Shown here piece after piece: positions 1 through 8,196 of a DNA stretch of 32,648 bases. The stretch spans positions 1 through 32,648 of the forward strand of contig JAQGKC010000273.1 of assembly GCA_028290305.1 (NCBI GenBank). The letters are read 5' to 3'. This DNA is from Bradyrhizobium sp. (GTDB lineage Bacteria; Pseudomonadota; Alphaproteobacteria; Rhizobiales; Xanthobacteraceae). Below the pieces are notes generated by a model. That model was not told the origin of the DNA. It did no database searches and was given only the letters and a program-made list of their open reading frames with translations. A program made the translations under genes and the position numbers. Positions within the stretch are counted from its first letter, which is position 1. The number at the start of each line of letters is the position of its first letter.

Positions 1-1
1 G

Positions 2-700
2 CGCGGCGTTCGGCGCGTAAATGACCGTCGCGTGCTCAATGGCATCTTTTGGGTCTTGCGTTCAGGGGCGCCATGGCGCGACTTGCCGGAGAACTACGGT
101 CCCCGCACCACTTGTTACAACCGCTTCGTTCGGTGGCGTCGGGCTGGCGTCTGGGACCGGATCATGGATGCACTGGCCGCCGGTTGTAGCGCGGCGGTGC
201 AAATGATCGATACTTCCGTAGTGCGCGTGCACCAGCACGGCGCCTGTGCCGCGGACAACAATCACCAGGACATGGGTCACTCGCGAGGTGGCCTGACAAG
301 CAAGATTCACGCGGTGGTGGACACCAACGGCCTGCCGGTTCATCTCGCCCTCACGCCAGGTGAGGCGCACGACAATCGGCTGTGTTCGGTTCTCCTCAGC
401 GCCTTGCTTCCCCAAACGATGTTGCTCGCGGATCGCGGCTACGACGCCGACTGGATCAGGGAGCTTGCCCGCCAGCAAGGCGCGTGGGCCAATATTCCGC
501 CGAAACGCAATCGCAAAGACCCGATCGGCTTCAGCCCGTTTCTGTATCGCGCGCGCAACTTGATCGAACGGTTCTTCAACAAGATTAAGCAATGTCGGCG
601 TGTCGCGACCCGATATGACAAGCTTGCAGCCAACTATCTGGCGTTCGTCAAACTCGCATCAATCCGAATTTGGCTACGTGCTAATGAGTCCGCGTCCTAA
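2..700 (+). CDS. IS5-family transposase, 5' end cut by window edge
   Basis: This is a DDE transposase of the IS5 family that cuts and joins the ends of its own element. The reading frame is open from base 2, so the internal GTG at 32 is not the true start and the N-terminus lies outside the window. The N-terminal part shows the family block VLRSGAPWRDLPE. The acidic triad is visible as the Asp in QMIDTSVV, the Asp in LLADRGYD and the Glu in RNLIERFFNKIKQ. About 233 residues are present, close to the length of the catalytic part of the family. No stop or frameshift is seen, so the copy could be functional if the missing end is intact. I could not identify a terminal inverted repeat downstream of the stop. 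Confidence 0.9.
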   Translation, partial: RGVRRVNDRRVLNGIFWVLRSGAPWRDLPENYGPRTTCYNRFVRWRRAGVWDRIMDALAAGCSAAVQMIDTSVVRVHQHGACAADNNHQDMGHSRGGLTSKIHAVVDTNGLPVHLALTPGEAHDNRLCSVLLSALLPQTMLLADRGYDADWIRELARQQGAWANIPPKRNRKDPIGFSPFLYRARNLIERFFNKIKQCRRVATRYDKLAANYLAFVKLASIRIWLRANESAS

Positions 701-1233
701 TTCGTCTTCGACCCGCCGAAGCATCGGAAGCATCGTTACTGTTCGCCTGCCCGGTACAGGACGGGAGCTCTAGCTATAAAAGTGCCGGACGACCTGTCTA
801 GTGACGGTATTCTACTGACGGTATGATGTGTCGACCCGGGGAAGATCTTACGTTTTCAGGCCGACAGTCCCGTTTTGACGCTAACCACCCAACATTACGG
901 TTTGACGACATGCTGTCGGCCGCCGCCGACTTGCGCCGTGGTGCTCGTCCAGATCCGTACGGTTATTTCCTGAGGTCCAACGGAAGGCGCTCGGTTTAGA
1001 GAATGCAACGCGCCAGTGGCGCGCCTCGCCGATATTGCCGCGTTCGATTTCCCGGCGGATTGACACGCTTATAAATCGAAGCGTTCGCATGTCGAACCCG
1101 GTGTGTCCCTGTTCGCGCGGAAAGATTAGCGAGAACCAGCCGGCGCCGTATTGTCGTTCGCCTTTAAAGTACCTTCCAACCTTAACAATTCCATCGCACA
1201 GCGCGTCTAATAGGGACGCAAACGGAGGCTTAA
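701..1233. other. Gene-poor stretch after the IS5 element
   Basis: No gene can be supported here. Overlapping open frames exist on both strands (823-999 plus, 1035-1307 plus, 881-1282 minus), but none has a recognisable domain or a convincing ribosome binding site. Being open on both strands is expected by chance in GC-rich DNA. A short repeat, TGACGGTAT, occurs near 802 and again near 816. The stretch probably holds IS-flanking debris. Confidence 0.4.
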
Positions 1234-1434
1234 ATGGGTGCGGTGATGATTCGATGTCCTGCGACGGGGCGTGCGGTCGCAACCGGGATCGAAATGGATT
1301 TAGCTAAATTTCGACGAACGGCGGTCTTCTTCTCGCGCTCGTACTGCCCTCATTGCCGCACGCATCATGAGTGGTTTGCGAGAGAGGCCTGGATTGAAGA
1401 GGCAACGTCGCAGGAGTCGACCGAGCCGGCCTGA
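1234..1434 (+). CDS. Small CPxC-containing conserved protein
   Basis: A 66-residue protein with no assigned function. The start is supported by GGAGG five bases before the ATG. A second in-frame ATG lies four codons later. The N-terminus reads IRCPATGRAVATGIE, and the middle has SYCPHCRTHHEW. A lone Cys-Pro, a CPxC and adjacent His residues suggest a small zinc-binding fold. Short proteins with a C-P-x-T-G...TGI start and a later CPxC occur in rhizobia, to my recollection. It stands alone on the plus strand. The function is unknown and zinc binding is inference. Confidence 0.6.
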   Translation: MGAVMIRCPATGRAVATGIEMDLAKFRRTAVFFSRSYCPHCRTHHEWFAREAWIEEATSQESTEPA

Positions 1435-1494
1435 TCATGCGCTTAGCGTGGCGCGAACGAGATCAGTCCCGCTGTGCAGTCTCGCATGGAGGGG

Positions 1495-1686
1495 TTAGTC
1501 GGAAATCTTCTGATCGGGGAACTCACTGAGATCTATCCTCAGCCTCATTCCCAGCATTCGCTCGCGCTCTTTGCGATCATCTGCCAAAAGCTTCAATTCG
1601 CGCTTCTCGAAACCCTCAAGTTCCTGGTTCACTCTCTCCATCCAAGCTTTGCGCTTCGCATGGGATGTTTTCAATTGAGTGATCAT
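1495..1686 (-). CDS. Small charged helical protein, function unknown
   Basis: A 63-residue ORF on the minus strand. I chose the ATG at 1686 because a strong GGAGGGGG tract ends seven bases before it. A start 14 codons upstream is possible but has no such site. The protein is rich in Lys, Arg and Glu (for example KRKAWMERVNQELEGFEKRE) and should form a long amphipathic helix. No domain is recognised. An overlapping plus-strand frame at 1474-1716 is probably its shadow. It could be spurious, but the ribosome binding site argues for a real gene. Confidence 0.45.
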   Translation of the reverse strand: MITQLKTSHAKRKAWMERVNQELEGFEKRELKLLADDRKERERMLGMRLRIDLSEFPDQKISD

Positions 1687-1899
1687 GCGAGAACCCCCTC
1701 CGTCACTAATCTGTAATACTAGTATCACGACGAGAACGGCAACATTTCGGCAATTTTTCTGTTCGGGAATTCCCTTGATAGAATAGGTAGTTATTCAGTG
1801 CGTGCTTTCGTATCTAGGTGACCGAGGCCCGTCAGCGGCACTCCCGCGAATGATCAGAAAACAACTTCAGGCTTCGATTGCACCGGGCTGGCCATCTTT

Positions 1900-1931
1900 G
1901 ATCACCCGGGTTTTCGATCACCTGGGTTTTC
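1900..1931. repeat. Two tandem 16-base repeats
   Basis: The unit GATCACCCGGGTTTTC at 1900-1915 is followed immediately by GATCACCTGGGTTTTC at 1916-1931, with one C-to-T difference. It lies downstream of the operon's last gene. The role is unknown. It could be a protein-binding site or a replication-slippage duplication. Confidence 0.8.
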
Positions 1932-1939
1932 AGCATTGA

Positions 1940-1965
1940 GAGGCCGGCGCTTAAATCTCCGGCTC
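1940..1965 (-). terminator. Possible weak terminator hairpin after the operon
   Basis: On the minus strand GAGCCGG pairs with CCGGCCTC (one bulged base) around an 11-base loop. It begins about 10 bases past the stop of the last operon gene. No T-run follows, so intrinsic termination is uncertain. Confidence 0.3.
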
Positions 1966-1975
1966 ACCCTCACGG

Positions 1976-2413
1976 CTACCTGCGCCCGAGCGGCGACGTG
2001 AACACCGGCGACGGTGGCCGGTAGGGAATGACGGAGTGCCCGAAGTTCTGTCCGTATTGCTGCTGCACGGCCGGAATATTGACGGTGCCGACTTTAAGGT
2101 CTTGCGATTTGGCATCGATCGGCGGGGCATTCAGCACCGGATTGATTTGGTCGACTTGCTTTTTAAGCGTTTCGTTGAGGCAGCCGAACGACTGGTCACC
2201 GCCGGTGGTCGCAGTGCCGCAACGCGTATGTCCGGAGTTAGTTGGCCCGGCGCTAGCTGGCCCGGCGCCTGGGTGCGAGGTGTCTGGTGGCGCGGTATTC
2301 TTGGGCGGCGCCCCGATAACCGTAATCTCCGGGAGAACCGTATGTTCCTCGGCGTGCGCCGGCATCACGGCGGCTACGATTGAAGTTGCGACAGCGAAGA
2401 TCGTTGTTCTCAT
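1976..2413 (-). CDS. Small exported protein with TonB-box-like N-terminus
   Basis: A 145-residue protein. The signal peptide is clear: a hydrophobic core after MRTT and an Ala-x-Ala cleavage site (MPAHA) near residue 21. Directly after the cleavage point comes HTVLPEITVIGAPP, which resembles the TonB box found just after the signal peptide of TonB-dependent receptors. The rest is Pro/Gly/Thr-rich up to about residue 65. A more ordered part follows with two Cys, CLNETLKKQVDQIN, and ends in a Pro-rich tail. It is the last gene of the minus-strand run, 64 bases after the DUF4153 gene. No enzymatic domain is seen. That it interacts with TonB is a guess based on the motif and the context. Confidence 0.65.
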   Translation of the reverse strand: MRTTIFAVATSIVAAVMPAHAEEHTVLPEITVIGAPPKNTAPPDTSHPGAGPASAGPTNSGHTRCGTATTGGDQSFGCLNETLKKQVDQINPVLNAPPIDAKSQDLKVGTVNIPAVQQQYGQNFGHSVIPYRPPSPVFTSPLGRR

Positions 2414-2477
2414 GCGCGAGTTCCTGCCTTATCGCTGATATTGCCGGATGATGATATGAGTGACGATGTCGCCATTG

Positions 2478-4265
2478 TCATCGTCCTGTGGGAGCTGGCG
2501 TGCACTCGGGGGTGACACGCAGGCGCTGGTTGTTCACCGCGATCTCCTTGAGCGTCGGCTGGGTGATTTCGAAGTTACCCGCCCTGAGCGCGTCGCGCAC
2601 GCCGGCACAATTCGCATTGGCGACGATGCCGAGATAGCTCCAGCTCTGGTCGGCGGCCCCCTTCTTGAACGCTGCCGCGGCGCCTGTCGGCAGGTTGAAG
2701 AGCAGGACCTCCGGTTGTCCGTCATCATCGAGATCGGTCACGATCGCTTCGCATTGAATGTCCGCGACGAGGCAGCGCGGAAGTTTCCATTGGGGCTGGA
2801 AGCTATTCCAGTCCTGCTGCACAAAGCTTTCCGGCAAGGTCGCGCCGCTCGGGGAGATGACCGTAATGTGGATCGTGCGCTGGGCCGGCGTCGTTGGCGG
2901 CCGCAGCGCTGCGCGTCCGATCTCCCATGGGTTCTTCGCATGCAGGGCCTGGTCGGCACGCTCGGCAATGACGGGGGCTTGCGGACCTTGCGTCTGGGCG
3001 GCGAGCCGCTCGAGCGCCGCCGTGCCGTAGCGTCCCGCGCCCAACCGCAGGAATGCGAAATCGAATTGCTCCGGTTTCACCTTCCCTGCTTCCAGCCGGC
3101 CCAACTGATCCGCAACGGAAATCCTGGCGGGATCGGCGACCGGAGTCCGCAGCGCGAGAAGGGCCGCGACGATGACGAGCGACGTGAGCAGATTGGTACT
3201 CTCAAGCCATCTCATCGATACGCCGGAGCGTAGCGCTGCAAGGACATAACCGATCCCGTAGCATGCGGCCACGATGACGCAGGCCAAAGCGGTGATCCGT
3301 TCCGGCGTCCAGCCATACTGCGCGATACGAAGCATCAGCCCATAGGCGGCCAGCGCTACCAGCAGCACCAGCACGATCGCAGCAACCGGGCTCGCATAGC
3401 GCAATATCGCCGCGGCGCGGGTCTCGGACCGGCCGTCCTGATAGGCCGCATTGATGAGAAAGATGAGCGCCGCGGCGGCGATGAGGAGAATGCTGGTTGC
3501 GCGGCGAGTGCTCCAGAGCGGCTCAAGACCGGTAAACAGCAGCGCCACGACGAAGGCCGCCCCGATCAGCACCATCAGCGGCAACAGCCATGACAACAGG
3601 ATCAGGGCCAGCGTCCGGGCGCCCTGCACGATGTTGGCGCGCACATCGGTGACATGGATGGCATAGCTGAAGGCCACCGCGGTCACCGGGATGGCGAAGC
3701 TCTTGCGCCGGATCAGATCCGCGAGAAATTCGATCCTGATCAGGCGAAACAGTTCCGCTCCGAGGAACAGCAGTCCCCAGAGCAGGCCGACGAAGCACAC
3801 CGCGAGCACGAACTGAACGCCGTGCTTCCAGGCGACATCAAAATGAGTCGGATAGCTGGCAATCAGCTTGCGGTCGGCTTCACCCGCTACCGTCAAGGTA
3901 TGGACGATGAACAGGATTGCCGCCAGCGACCACGACATCACCCAGGACGGGAGGACCCGCGGAACCGGAGCTGAGGCCAAGAGAACCAACGGATCGCGAA
4001 AGATGTCGTAGATCGCCAGACCGGCGCAAAGGATCGTCACTGCGATGGCCCAGATTGCCAGCGTCCGCAGGCAGAGATGGCCAAGGGAGGATATGACGAT
4101 CATCGGAACCAACACGGCCGCCGTGACCAGCGGCGCGAACACCAGTCCGTCGGTAGCCGGCCAAGCCTTTTGCTCGAAGGCCTGATAGAGCAGCAGCAGC
4201 GCCACGCCTTGAAGCAGACCGACGCTCAGGCTCATCCATAGTGTGGCTGGCCTGGCGATGATCAT
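2478..4265 (-). CDS. DUF4153-type polytopic membrane protein
   Basis: A 595-residue inner-membrane protein. I chose the ATG at 4265, two bases after the stop of the transglycosylase gene. The open frame continues 68 codons upstream, but that part is Arg-rich and overlaps the neighbour. Roughly the first 400 residues hold about eleven hydrophobic segments in the pattern of DUF4153 proteins. A soluble C-terminal part of about 190 residues follows. It contains DLDDDGQPEVLLFNL, a calcium-loop or FG-GAP-like motif (DxDDDGxxE). The function of the family is unknown. The tight coupling to a lytic transglycosylase suggests an envelope role in the same operon. Confidence 0.75.
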   Translation of the reverse strand: MIIARPATLWMSLSVGLLQGVALLLLYQAFEQKAWPATDGLVFAPLVTAAVLVPMIVISSLGHLCLRTLAIWAIAVTILCAGLAIYDIFRDPLVLLASAPVPRVLPSWVMSWSLAAILFIVHTLTVAGEADRKLIASYPTHFDVAWKHGVQFVLAVCFVGLLWGLLFLGAELFRLIRIEFLADLIRRKSFAIPVTAVAFSYAIHVTDVRANIVQGARTLALILLSWLLPLMVLIGAAFVVALLFTGLEPLWSTRRATSILLIAAAALIFLINAAYQDGRSETRAAAILRYASPVAAIVLVLLVALAAYGLMLRIAQYGWTPERITALACVIVAACYGIGYVLAALRSGVSMRWLESTNLLTSLVIVAALLALRTPVADPARISVADQLGRLEAGKVKPEQFDFAFLRLGAGRYGTAALERLAAQTQGPQAPVIAERADQALHAKNPWEIGRAALRPPTTPAQRTIHITVISPSGATLPESFVQQDWNSFQPQWKLPRCLVADIQCEAIVTDLDDDGQPEVLLFNLPTGAAAAFKKGAADQSWSYLGIVANANCAGVRDALRAGNFEITQPTLKEIAVNNQRLRVTPECTPAPTGR

Positions 4266-4267
4266 GT

Positions 4268-5083
4268 CTACCGTCCCGCCCGGACCTGCAAGACCAGCGT
4301 GCTCAAGCGGGTGTTGAGCGCGGCAAGATCGACGCGCCCGATACGCGATACGCCGAGGCACTTGCGGCCGCACCCACCGCCACCGCCGCGCTCGCCGAAC
4401 GTGGCGACGGGTACCACTCCGGTGGCCTGATAACCACGGGCGGCGAGTTTTGACCGCACCGCCAAACAATAATTGACGGAGAGGAATGAAAACCGGCTCT
4501 CACCATGACCGGCGCGGTACTTCATCACGGCGGTGCAGAGATCGCCGCCTGCCAGCCGCCACGCCTGGGCGAGATAGGTCACGCCGTAATGGATGTTGGT
4601 GTCGGGCACCGCGAGGTCGGCATTCGTCCCGACAAATCCGAGCATGCGCGCAGTCGACGGCAGGATCTGCATCAGGCCGATCTCACCGGCTCCGCCGATC
4701 GCGCCGGGATTGTAGCCGCTCTCCACCGCCATCACGGCTTCGGCGATCTCCGGCGCAAGACCCGCTCGCGCGGCTTCTTTTTCAGCCAAGGCACGATAGG
4801 ACGCGTGCGCGTCAAGCCCATGCGCCGGCGGCGGCGCACTCGTTGCGGCTCTGTCATGGGGTTCCTTGTTCGCGTCGGAGACCGCGTTCGCCGGCGTTTG
4901 TCTTGTCTGCTCCGGTGCCTCAACGGCAGCAAAGCGAGCGTCGAACGAGGTTGGAGTCGGTAACAGCTCCGCAGACGCCAGCTTCGGCAAAACAAGCACG
5001 AACGCGAGGGCGAGTCCGAACGCCGCGTTCCATCGCCAGGCTGCCTTGTGTCCCTGCCGCAGGCTAAGCATCGCCATCGGCAT
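4268..5083 (-). CDS. Lytic transglycosylase (SLT domain)
   Basis: A periplasmic peptidoglycan-cleaving enzyme of 271 residues. The ATG at 5083 is one base past the upstream stop and has GAGGGGAG as ribosome binding site. The longer frame to 5230 lacks one. A hydrophobic signal segment ends at LASA, near residue 38. The SLT (goose-lysozyme-like) domain shows the catalytic Glu in AVMAVESGYNPGA, the GEIGLMQILP block, and a later NIHYGVTYL block. After the domain comes a Gly-rich GGGGGCGRKC stretch of unknown role. Within this operon it could open the peptidoglycan so that an envelope-spanning complex can be placed. That role is inference. Confidence 0.88.
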   Translation of the reverse strand: MPMAMLSLRQGHKAAWRWNAAFGLALAFVLVLPKLASAELLPTPTSFDARFAAVEAPEQTRQTPANAVSDANKEPHDRAATSAPPPAHGLDAHASYRALAEKEAARAGLAPEIAEAVMAVESGYNPGAIGGAGEIGLMQILPSTARMLGFVGTNADLAVPDTNIHYGVTYLAQAWRLAGGDLCTAVMKYRAGHGESRFSFLSVNYCLAVRSKLAARGYQATGVVPVATFGERGGGGGCGRKCLGVSRIGRVDLAALNTRLSTLVLQVRAGR

Positions 5084-5084
5084 C

Positions 5085-5588
5085 TTACTCCCCTCGTCCT
5101 GGTTGATCCGTAGGGCGAAGCGAGAGCCGCAAGCGCAGAGGCTCGAGCATGTCGGACGGCGGCACGCCAACGTCGCCAACGGCAAGAAGCGTGCGTAGAC
5201 GGACCGCGAGGTGATCGTCATCGAGTCCATCGAACTCTATGCGTTCGACTTTGCCGTCGGGCAGAACCCAGGCGCGCACCATCAGCGCGAGCGCTGTCGT
5301 GCTTACTCCGCCGCTGCGCTTGGCGATGTAATCCTGGAGCAGTTGAACATCTTCATCGGTCGCAAGCCTGTCCTGGAAGCGCGCCTGCAATCGTTGGGCA
5401 AATTCCTGCCAAGCCGCAGGAGCCGTAGCGGCGGAACGGTAGTCAACGTCCTGCGCGGCAGCGGGTGAGCAGCTTGTCCCAACACCTGTTGTGACGATTC
5501 CCGTGATCGCACCGAGCGACCAAAGCAGCCGTTTCCACCACGCGAGCCGGTTTCCTTTATTGCTGGTGGCGTCGGCGTTCTTCGTCAT
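5085..5588 (-). CDS. Exported protein with a TonB C-terminal-like domain
   Basis: A 167-residue protein. The ATG at 5588 is preceded by GGGAGG, and the eight-codon-longer start is less likely. A membrane or signal segment spans residues 20-45 and ends SPAAAQ, so the protein is probably periplasmic. Residues about 60-156 align by eye with the C-terminal domain of the operon's TonB and of the two STN proteins: a helix, then LMVRAWVLPDGKVERIEF, a helix, then PLRLRLSL. The polyproline linker of a TonB is missing. It may be a stripped-down partner of TonB or of an outer-membrane protein. The gene follows a 106-base gap after the YbjN gene and is coupled to the transglycosylase. Confidence 0.6.
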   Translation of the reverse strand: MTKNADATSNKGNRLAWWKRLLWSLGAITGIVTTGVGTSCSPAAAQDVDYRSAATAPAAWQEFAQRLQARFQDRLATDEDVQLLQDYIAKRSGGVSTTALALMVRAWVLPDGKVERIEFDGLDDDHLAVRLRTLLAVGDVGVPPSDMLEPLRLRLSLRPTDQPGRGE

Positions 5589-5694
5589 CGTCGCCTCCCT
5601 GAGAACCTCCATAGCTGCGATCCTTTTCGAACGCGGCAGCGTTGTTGACGGACGTTTCGGATTTCACGTTCACTGCCGTTGCCGCGAACTGAAA

Positions 5695-6276
5695 TTATTG
5701 GATCGTGGTGGGCGGATTGGGCTCAGCCGCGGGATCACGCGCCGGTTTCGGTGCTTGCGTTCCGTCTTGTGCAACCCGCGGGCTCGCGGCGGCCGGCACA
5801 CTCAGCTTCTGCAACTCGGCGCGCAGATAGGCGATCAATTCCTGCACCAGCCGGTCCCAGATTTCGATTTGGGCACGGAGGTAGGCCGGCGTCACGCCGC
5901 CTGCGACGGAGACATCCATGCAAAACACGAGGAATGTCTGGCTGAGCTGCAGGCGCGCAAACCGACGCGTCGCATTCCAGCGATTGACCAGATCGAGCGG
6001 AAGTTCGCCTTGAATCTGAAGAACCGCGGCGAACGCCACATCGGCGAAACCTCGGTCCTCACTAGCGAGCCGGTTGCCGGGACGGATGTCGAATGCGAGC
6101 CCGCCGGTTGCCGACCGCAGATACGGGATCATGGCGACTGGGTCAGTCACCGTCTCGACGCGGTAGCCGGCCTGCTGAAAAATCTCGCGCAGGCTGTCGA
6201 GGGTGACGGTGTGGATGAGATCGGACATGGCAGGATCCGTGAGAGGGGGATTGGTGTTGTGAAGGGTCGTGGTCAT
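5695..6276 (-). CDS. YbjN-domain protein (copy 1)
   Basis: A 193-residue protein. Its ATG overlaps the stop of the preceding paralogue (ATGA), which indicates coupled translation. The N-terminal block TLDSLREIFQQAGYRVE and the following IPYLRSATGGLAFDI match the YbjN family of putative sensory or chaperone-like proteins, whose fold resembles type III secretion chaperones. The last 40 residues are Pro/Ala-rich and probably disordered. There is no signal peptide, so it should be cytoplasmic. The block of about 40 N-terminal residues is repeated in the gene just upstream, a tandem duplication. Its role in the operon is unknown; a chaperone or adaptor is a guess. Confidence 0.65.
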   Translation of the reverse strand: MTTTLHNTNPPLTDPAMSDLIHTVTLDSLREIFQQAGYRVETVTDPVAMIPYLRSATGGLAFDIRPGNRLASEDRGFADVAFAAVLQIQGELPLDLVNRWNATRRFARLQLSQTFLVFCMDVSVAGGVTPAYLRAQIEIWDRLVQELIAYLRAELQKLSVPAAASPRVAQDGTQAPKPARDPAAEPNPPTTIQ

Positions 6277-7115
6277 TGGACTGGCTCCAGGGCCGGGACG
6301 ATCGGGGGGGTGGTGGCGAAACTGATCAGCTGGTCATTTGGGCAAGGATGCGATTCCGTCATAACCTCCGCCTGTGTCGGGAGGGGAAGCGAGGAACTCA
6401 CCTGCAGGATCATGGCACGGACGGCGCGCGCCAGATCGGGCAACACGCCATCCTTCAGCCAATCGCAAGCGGCGGCGGTTATCCGCAAGTGACAACCGGA
6501 TGGGTCGGAGCTGCTGGACGCAACGAGGCCGCTTCGCCCGACGGCAAGATCACCGAGGAACTTGGCCTCGATAAGAAGGACAGGACTTACGGCGCCATTT
6601 GAGGAGCCGTCGGCGACGTGAAGATCGCGCAGCGTATCGCGCGCGTCCGTGATCAGCAGGCGCAGATGGCGATAGACATCGCGGCCAAGGGCCAACACGT
6701 CGGCAAGCGCGATGCCGCTTCCTAAAATCACATCGGCTTCGATAGCAAACTCGAGCCGTTCCGACCCGACCCTCCGGTAAAACGATTTGCGAATTTGCCA
6801 GCACGTGACGCCGGCCGCTCGGTCGTCTTCACCGTTGACCCGCAGACTGCATCGAATAGTCAGGCGCGTCGTGCCGTTGGCACCCGCTACGATCTGGTCG
6901 CCGAACTGCAATGACACGGCGCAGCCGCGGGAAAGCGCATGGATGCCGATGGCTCGATGGCCCGAACGACCATCGATGGCAAGCTCATCCCTCGCCGATC
7001 GCAGATACGGAATATTGGCGAGGGGATCGGCCACCGCCTCCACGCGGTAACCGGCCTGCTGAAGCGTCTCGCGCAGGCTATCGAGGGTGAGCCTGGCCAT
7101 CGTGGCATCGGACAT
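6273..7115 (-). CDS. YbjN-like protein (diverged copy 2)
   Basis: A 280-residue cytoplasmic protein. The ATG at 7115 has GGAGA as ribosome binding site and lies 20 bases after the PpiC stop. The N-terminus (TLDSLRETLQQAGYRVE, then IPYLRSARDELAID) is clearly paralogous to the next gene. Beyond residue 50 the two diverge and this copy is longer. Residues about 65-200 look like a mixed alpha/beta domain, and the C-terminus is low complexity. No other domain is recognised. The pair may form a hetero-oligomer. Confidence 0.55.
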   Translation of the reverse strand: MSDATMARLTLDSLRETLQQAGYRVEAVADPLANIPYLRSARDELAIDGRSGHRAIGIHALSRGCAVSLQFGDQIVAGANGTTRLTIRCSLRVNGEDDRAAGVTCWQIRKSFYRRVGSERLEFAIEADVILGSGIALADVLALGRDVYRHLRLLITDARDTLRDLHVADGSSNGAVSPVLLIEAKFLGDLAVGRSGLVASSSSDPSGCHLRITAAACDWLKDGVLPDLARAVRAMILQVSSSLPLPTQAEVMTESHPCPNDQLISFATTPPIVPALEPVQ

Positions 7116-7135
7116 GACGATCTCCGCGTGGGGCG

Positions 7136-8196
7136 CTATTTCCGAGAGCTGTCGAGCAAGTTCGACAGCGCGAGCTCATTTAGGACCGGCGGATGTTGCT
7201 TGAGCAACTCCGCGATATAGGCGCGCCGCAGCATCGCCGCGCGCTCGGTGCGCATCTGCTGGACGAGCTGATCGCGCACTTCCGGCAGCGTTCGGGTATA
7301 GGAGGCCTTGGTGTCGAGCAGCTTGAGGATGTGCCATCCGTCGTCGAGCCGTATCGGCTCGGAGGCCGCCCCCTTCGCCAGGCCGATGATCTGGCTACGG
7401 ATCTCGGGAATGATCTGGGTTTCGGCGAGCCAGCCGAGATCGCCCCCGGCGCCAGAATCGCCGTCCGTGCCGCTGATGGCGGCGAAATCGGCGCCCGGCG
7501 CTTTCAATTTTTCTGAACGTCGTCGAGTTTTTTCTTCGCCTTGTCTTCGGCGACTTTGTCGACATCCTTAGGCATGGCGATGAAGATCTGGGAAAGCTGA
7601 TATTGACGCGGGACGACCAACGAGCTGCGGTTGGCGTCGTAAACCTTCTGAATTTCGTCGTCGCTCGGAAAGCCCGCCGGCGGCGTCGAGACCGATTGCA
7701 GGTAAATCTCAACCAGTGCATTCTCGCGCACCCGGTCAAGTTGGGTCGCTACATTCGGTTGCTGATCCCATTTCTTGGCGACAACTTCCTGCAACACCAG
7801 CCGGTTGGCGAGCAGCAGGCGAACGGCCTGGCTTAGCATCGCCGGATCCTTGGCCAGCGCAGCCTGTTCGCGGGCGCCGAGTGCGGTCACATAGGCACGG
7901 AGGTCGCCCGCCGAGATGTTGGTGTCGCCGACACGCGCCACAACATCATCGCTACCCGACGTCTTGGCGGGAGCCAATCCTTGCGTCGTGGGCGCCTGTG
8001 CAGCCGGCAACTGGGCAGCAGGTGCCTGGGCCACAGGTGCCTGAGCTGCGGACTTTTGCCTGGCGGGAAGCTGAGCGGTGCGCGCGGGCGCCGGCGGCGT
8101 TTGGGCGAGTGCCACAGCAGGCAGGCAAACCGTCACTGCGACAATAGCGGCGATGCCGCACCGTTGCGACATTCGGATGGGGGGCAGGTTGTTCAT
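7136..8196 (-). pseudogene. PpiC/parvulin peptidyl-prolyl isomerase, frameshifted
   Basis: A periplasmic parvulin-type prolyl isomerase (SurA/PpiC class) split between two frames. The first part (8196 to 7504) starts with an ATGA overlap on the previous gene. It carries a signal peptide ending ALAQ, a low-complexity linker of AQAP repeats, a SurA-like helical region and the start of the parvulin domain (QYQLSQIFIAMP). It then stops inside the domain at KKLDDVQKN. The continuation KAPGADFAAISGTDGDSGAGG through WHILKLLD lies one base out of frame (7507 to 7136). The break is at a run of five A on the coding strand near 7504-7513. Six A would restore QKKLKAPG. This is either a real one-base deletion, a sequencing error, or slippage that yields some full-length protein. 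The downstream part has stayed conserved. Confidence 0.8.

Larger units (their letters stand above)
1687..1975. other. Intergenic region with a tandem repeat and a hairpin
   Basis: No gene is visible. The stretch lies downstream of the long minus-strand operon and upstream of the small 1495-1686 gene. It contains a 16-base tandem repeat (1900-1931) and an imperfect GC-rich hairpin (1940-1965), listed separately. Its AT-richer part around 1715-1800 could hold the promoter of the small minus-strand gene. Confidence 0.4.

Noticed and set aside
881..1282. Minus-strand 133-residue ORF and the plus-strand ORFs 823-999 and 1035-1307 overlapping it
   Set aside because: All overlap in opposite directions, none has a domain or clear ribosome binding site, and the minus one runs into the better-supported small gene at 1234. 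GC-rich DNA gives such frames by chance.
5491..6492. 333-residue plus-strand ORF spanning three minus-strand genes
   Set aside because: It crosses gene boundaries of a coupled operon and has no recognisable domain.
7136..7507. C-terminal parvulin piece as an independent gene starting at TTG
   Set aside because: It begins in the middle of the PpiC domain and directly continues the upstream frame, so it is the other half of one broken gene.
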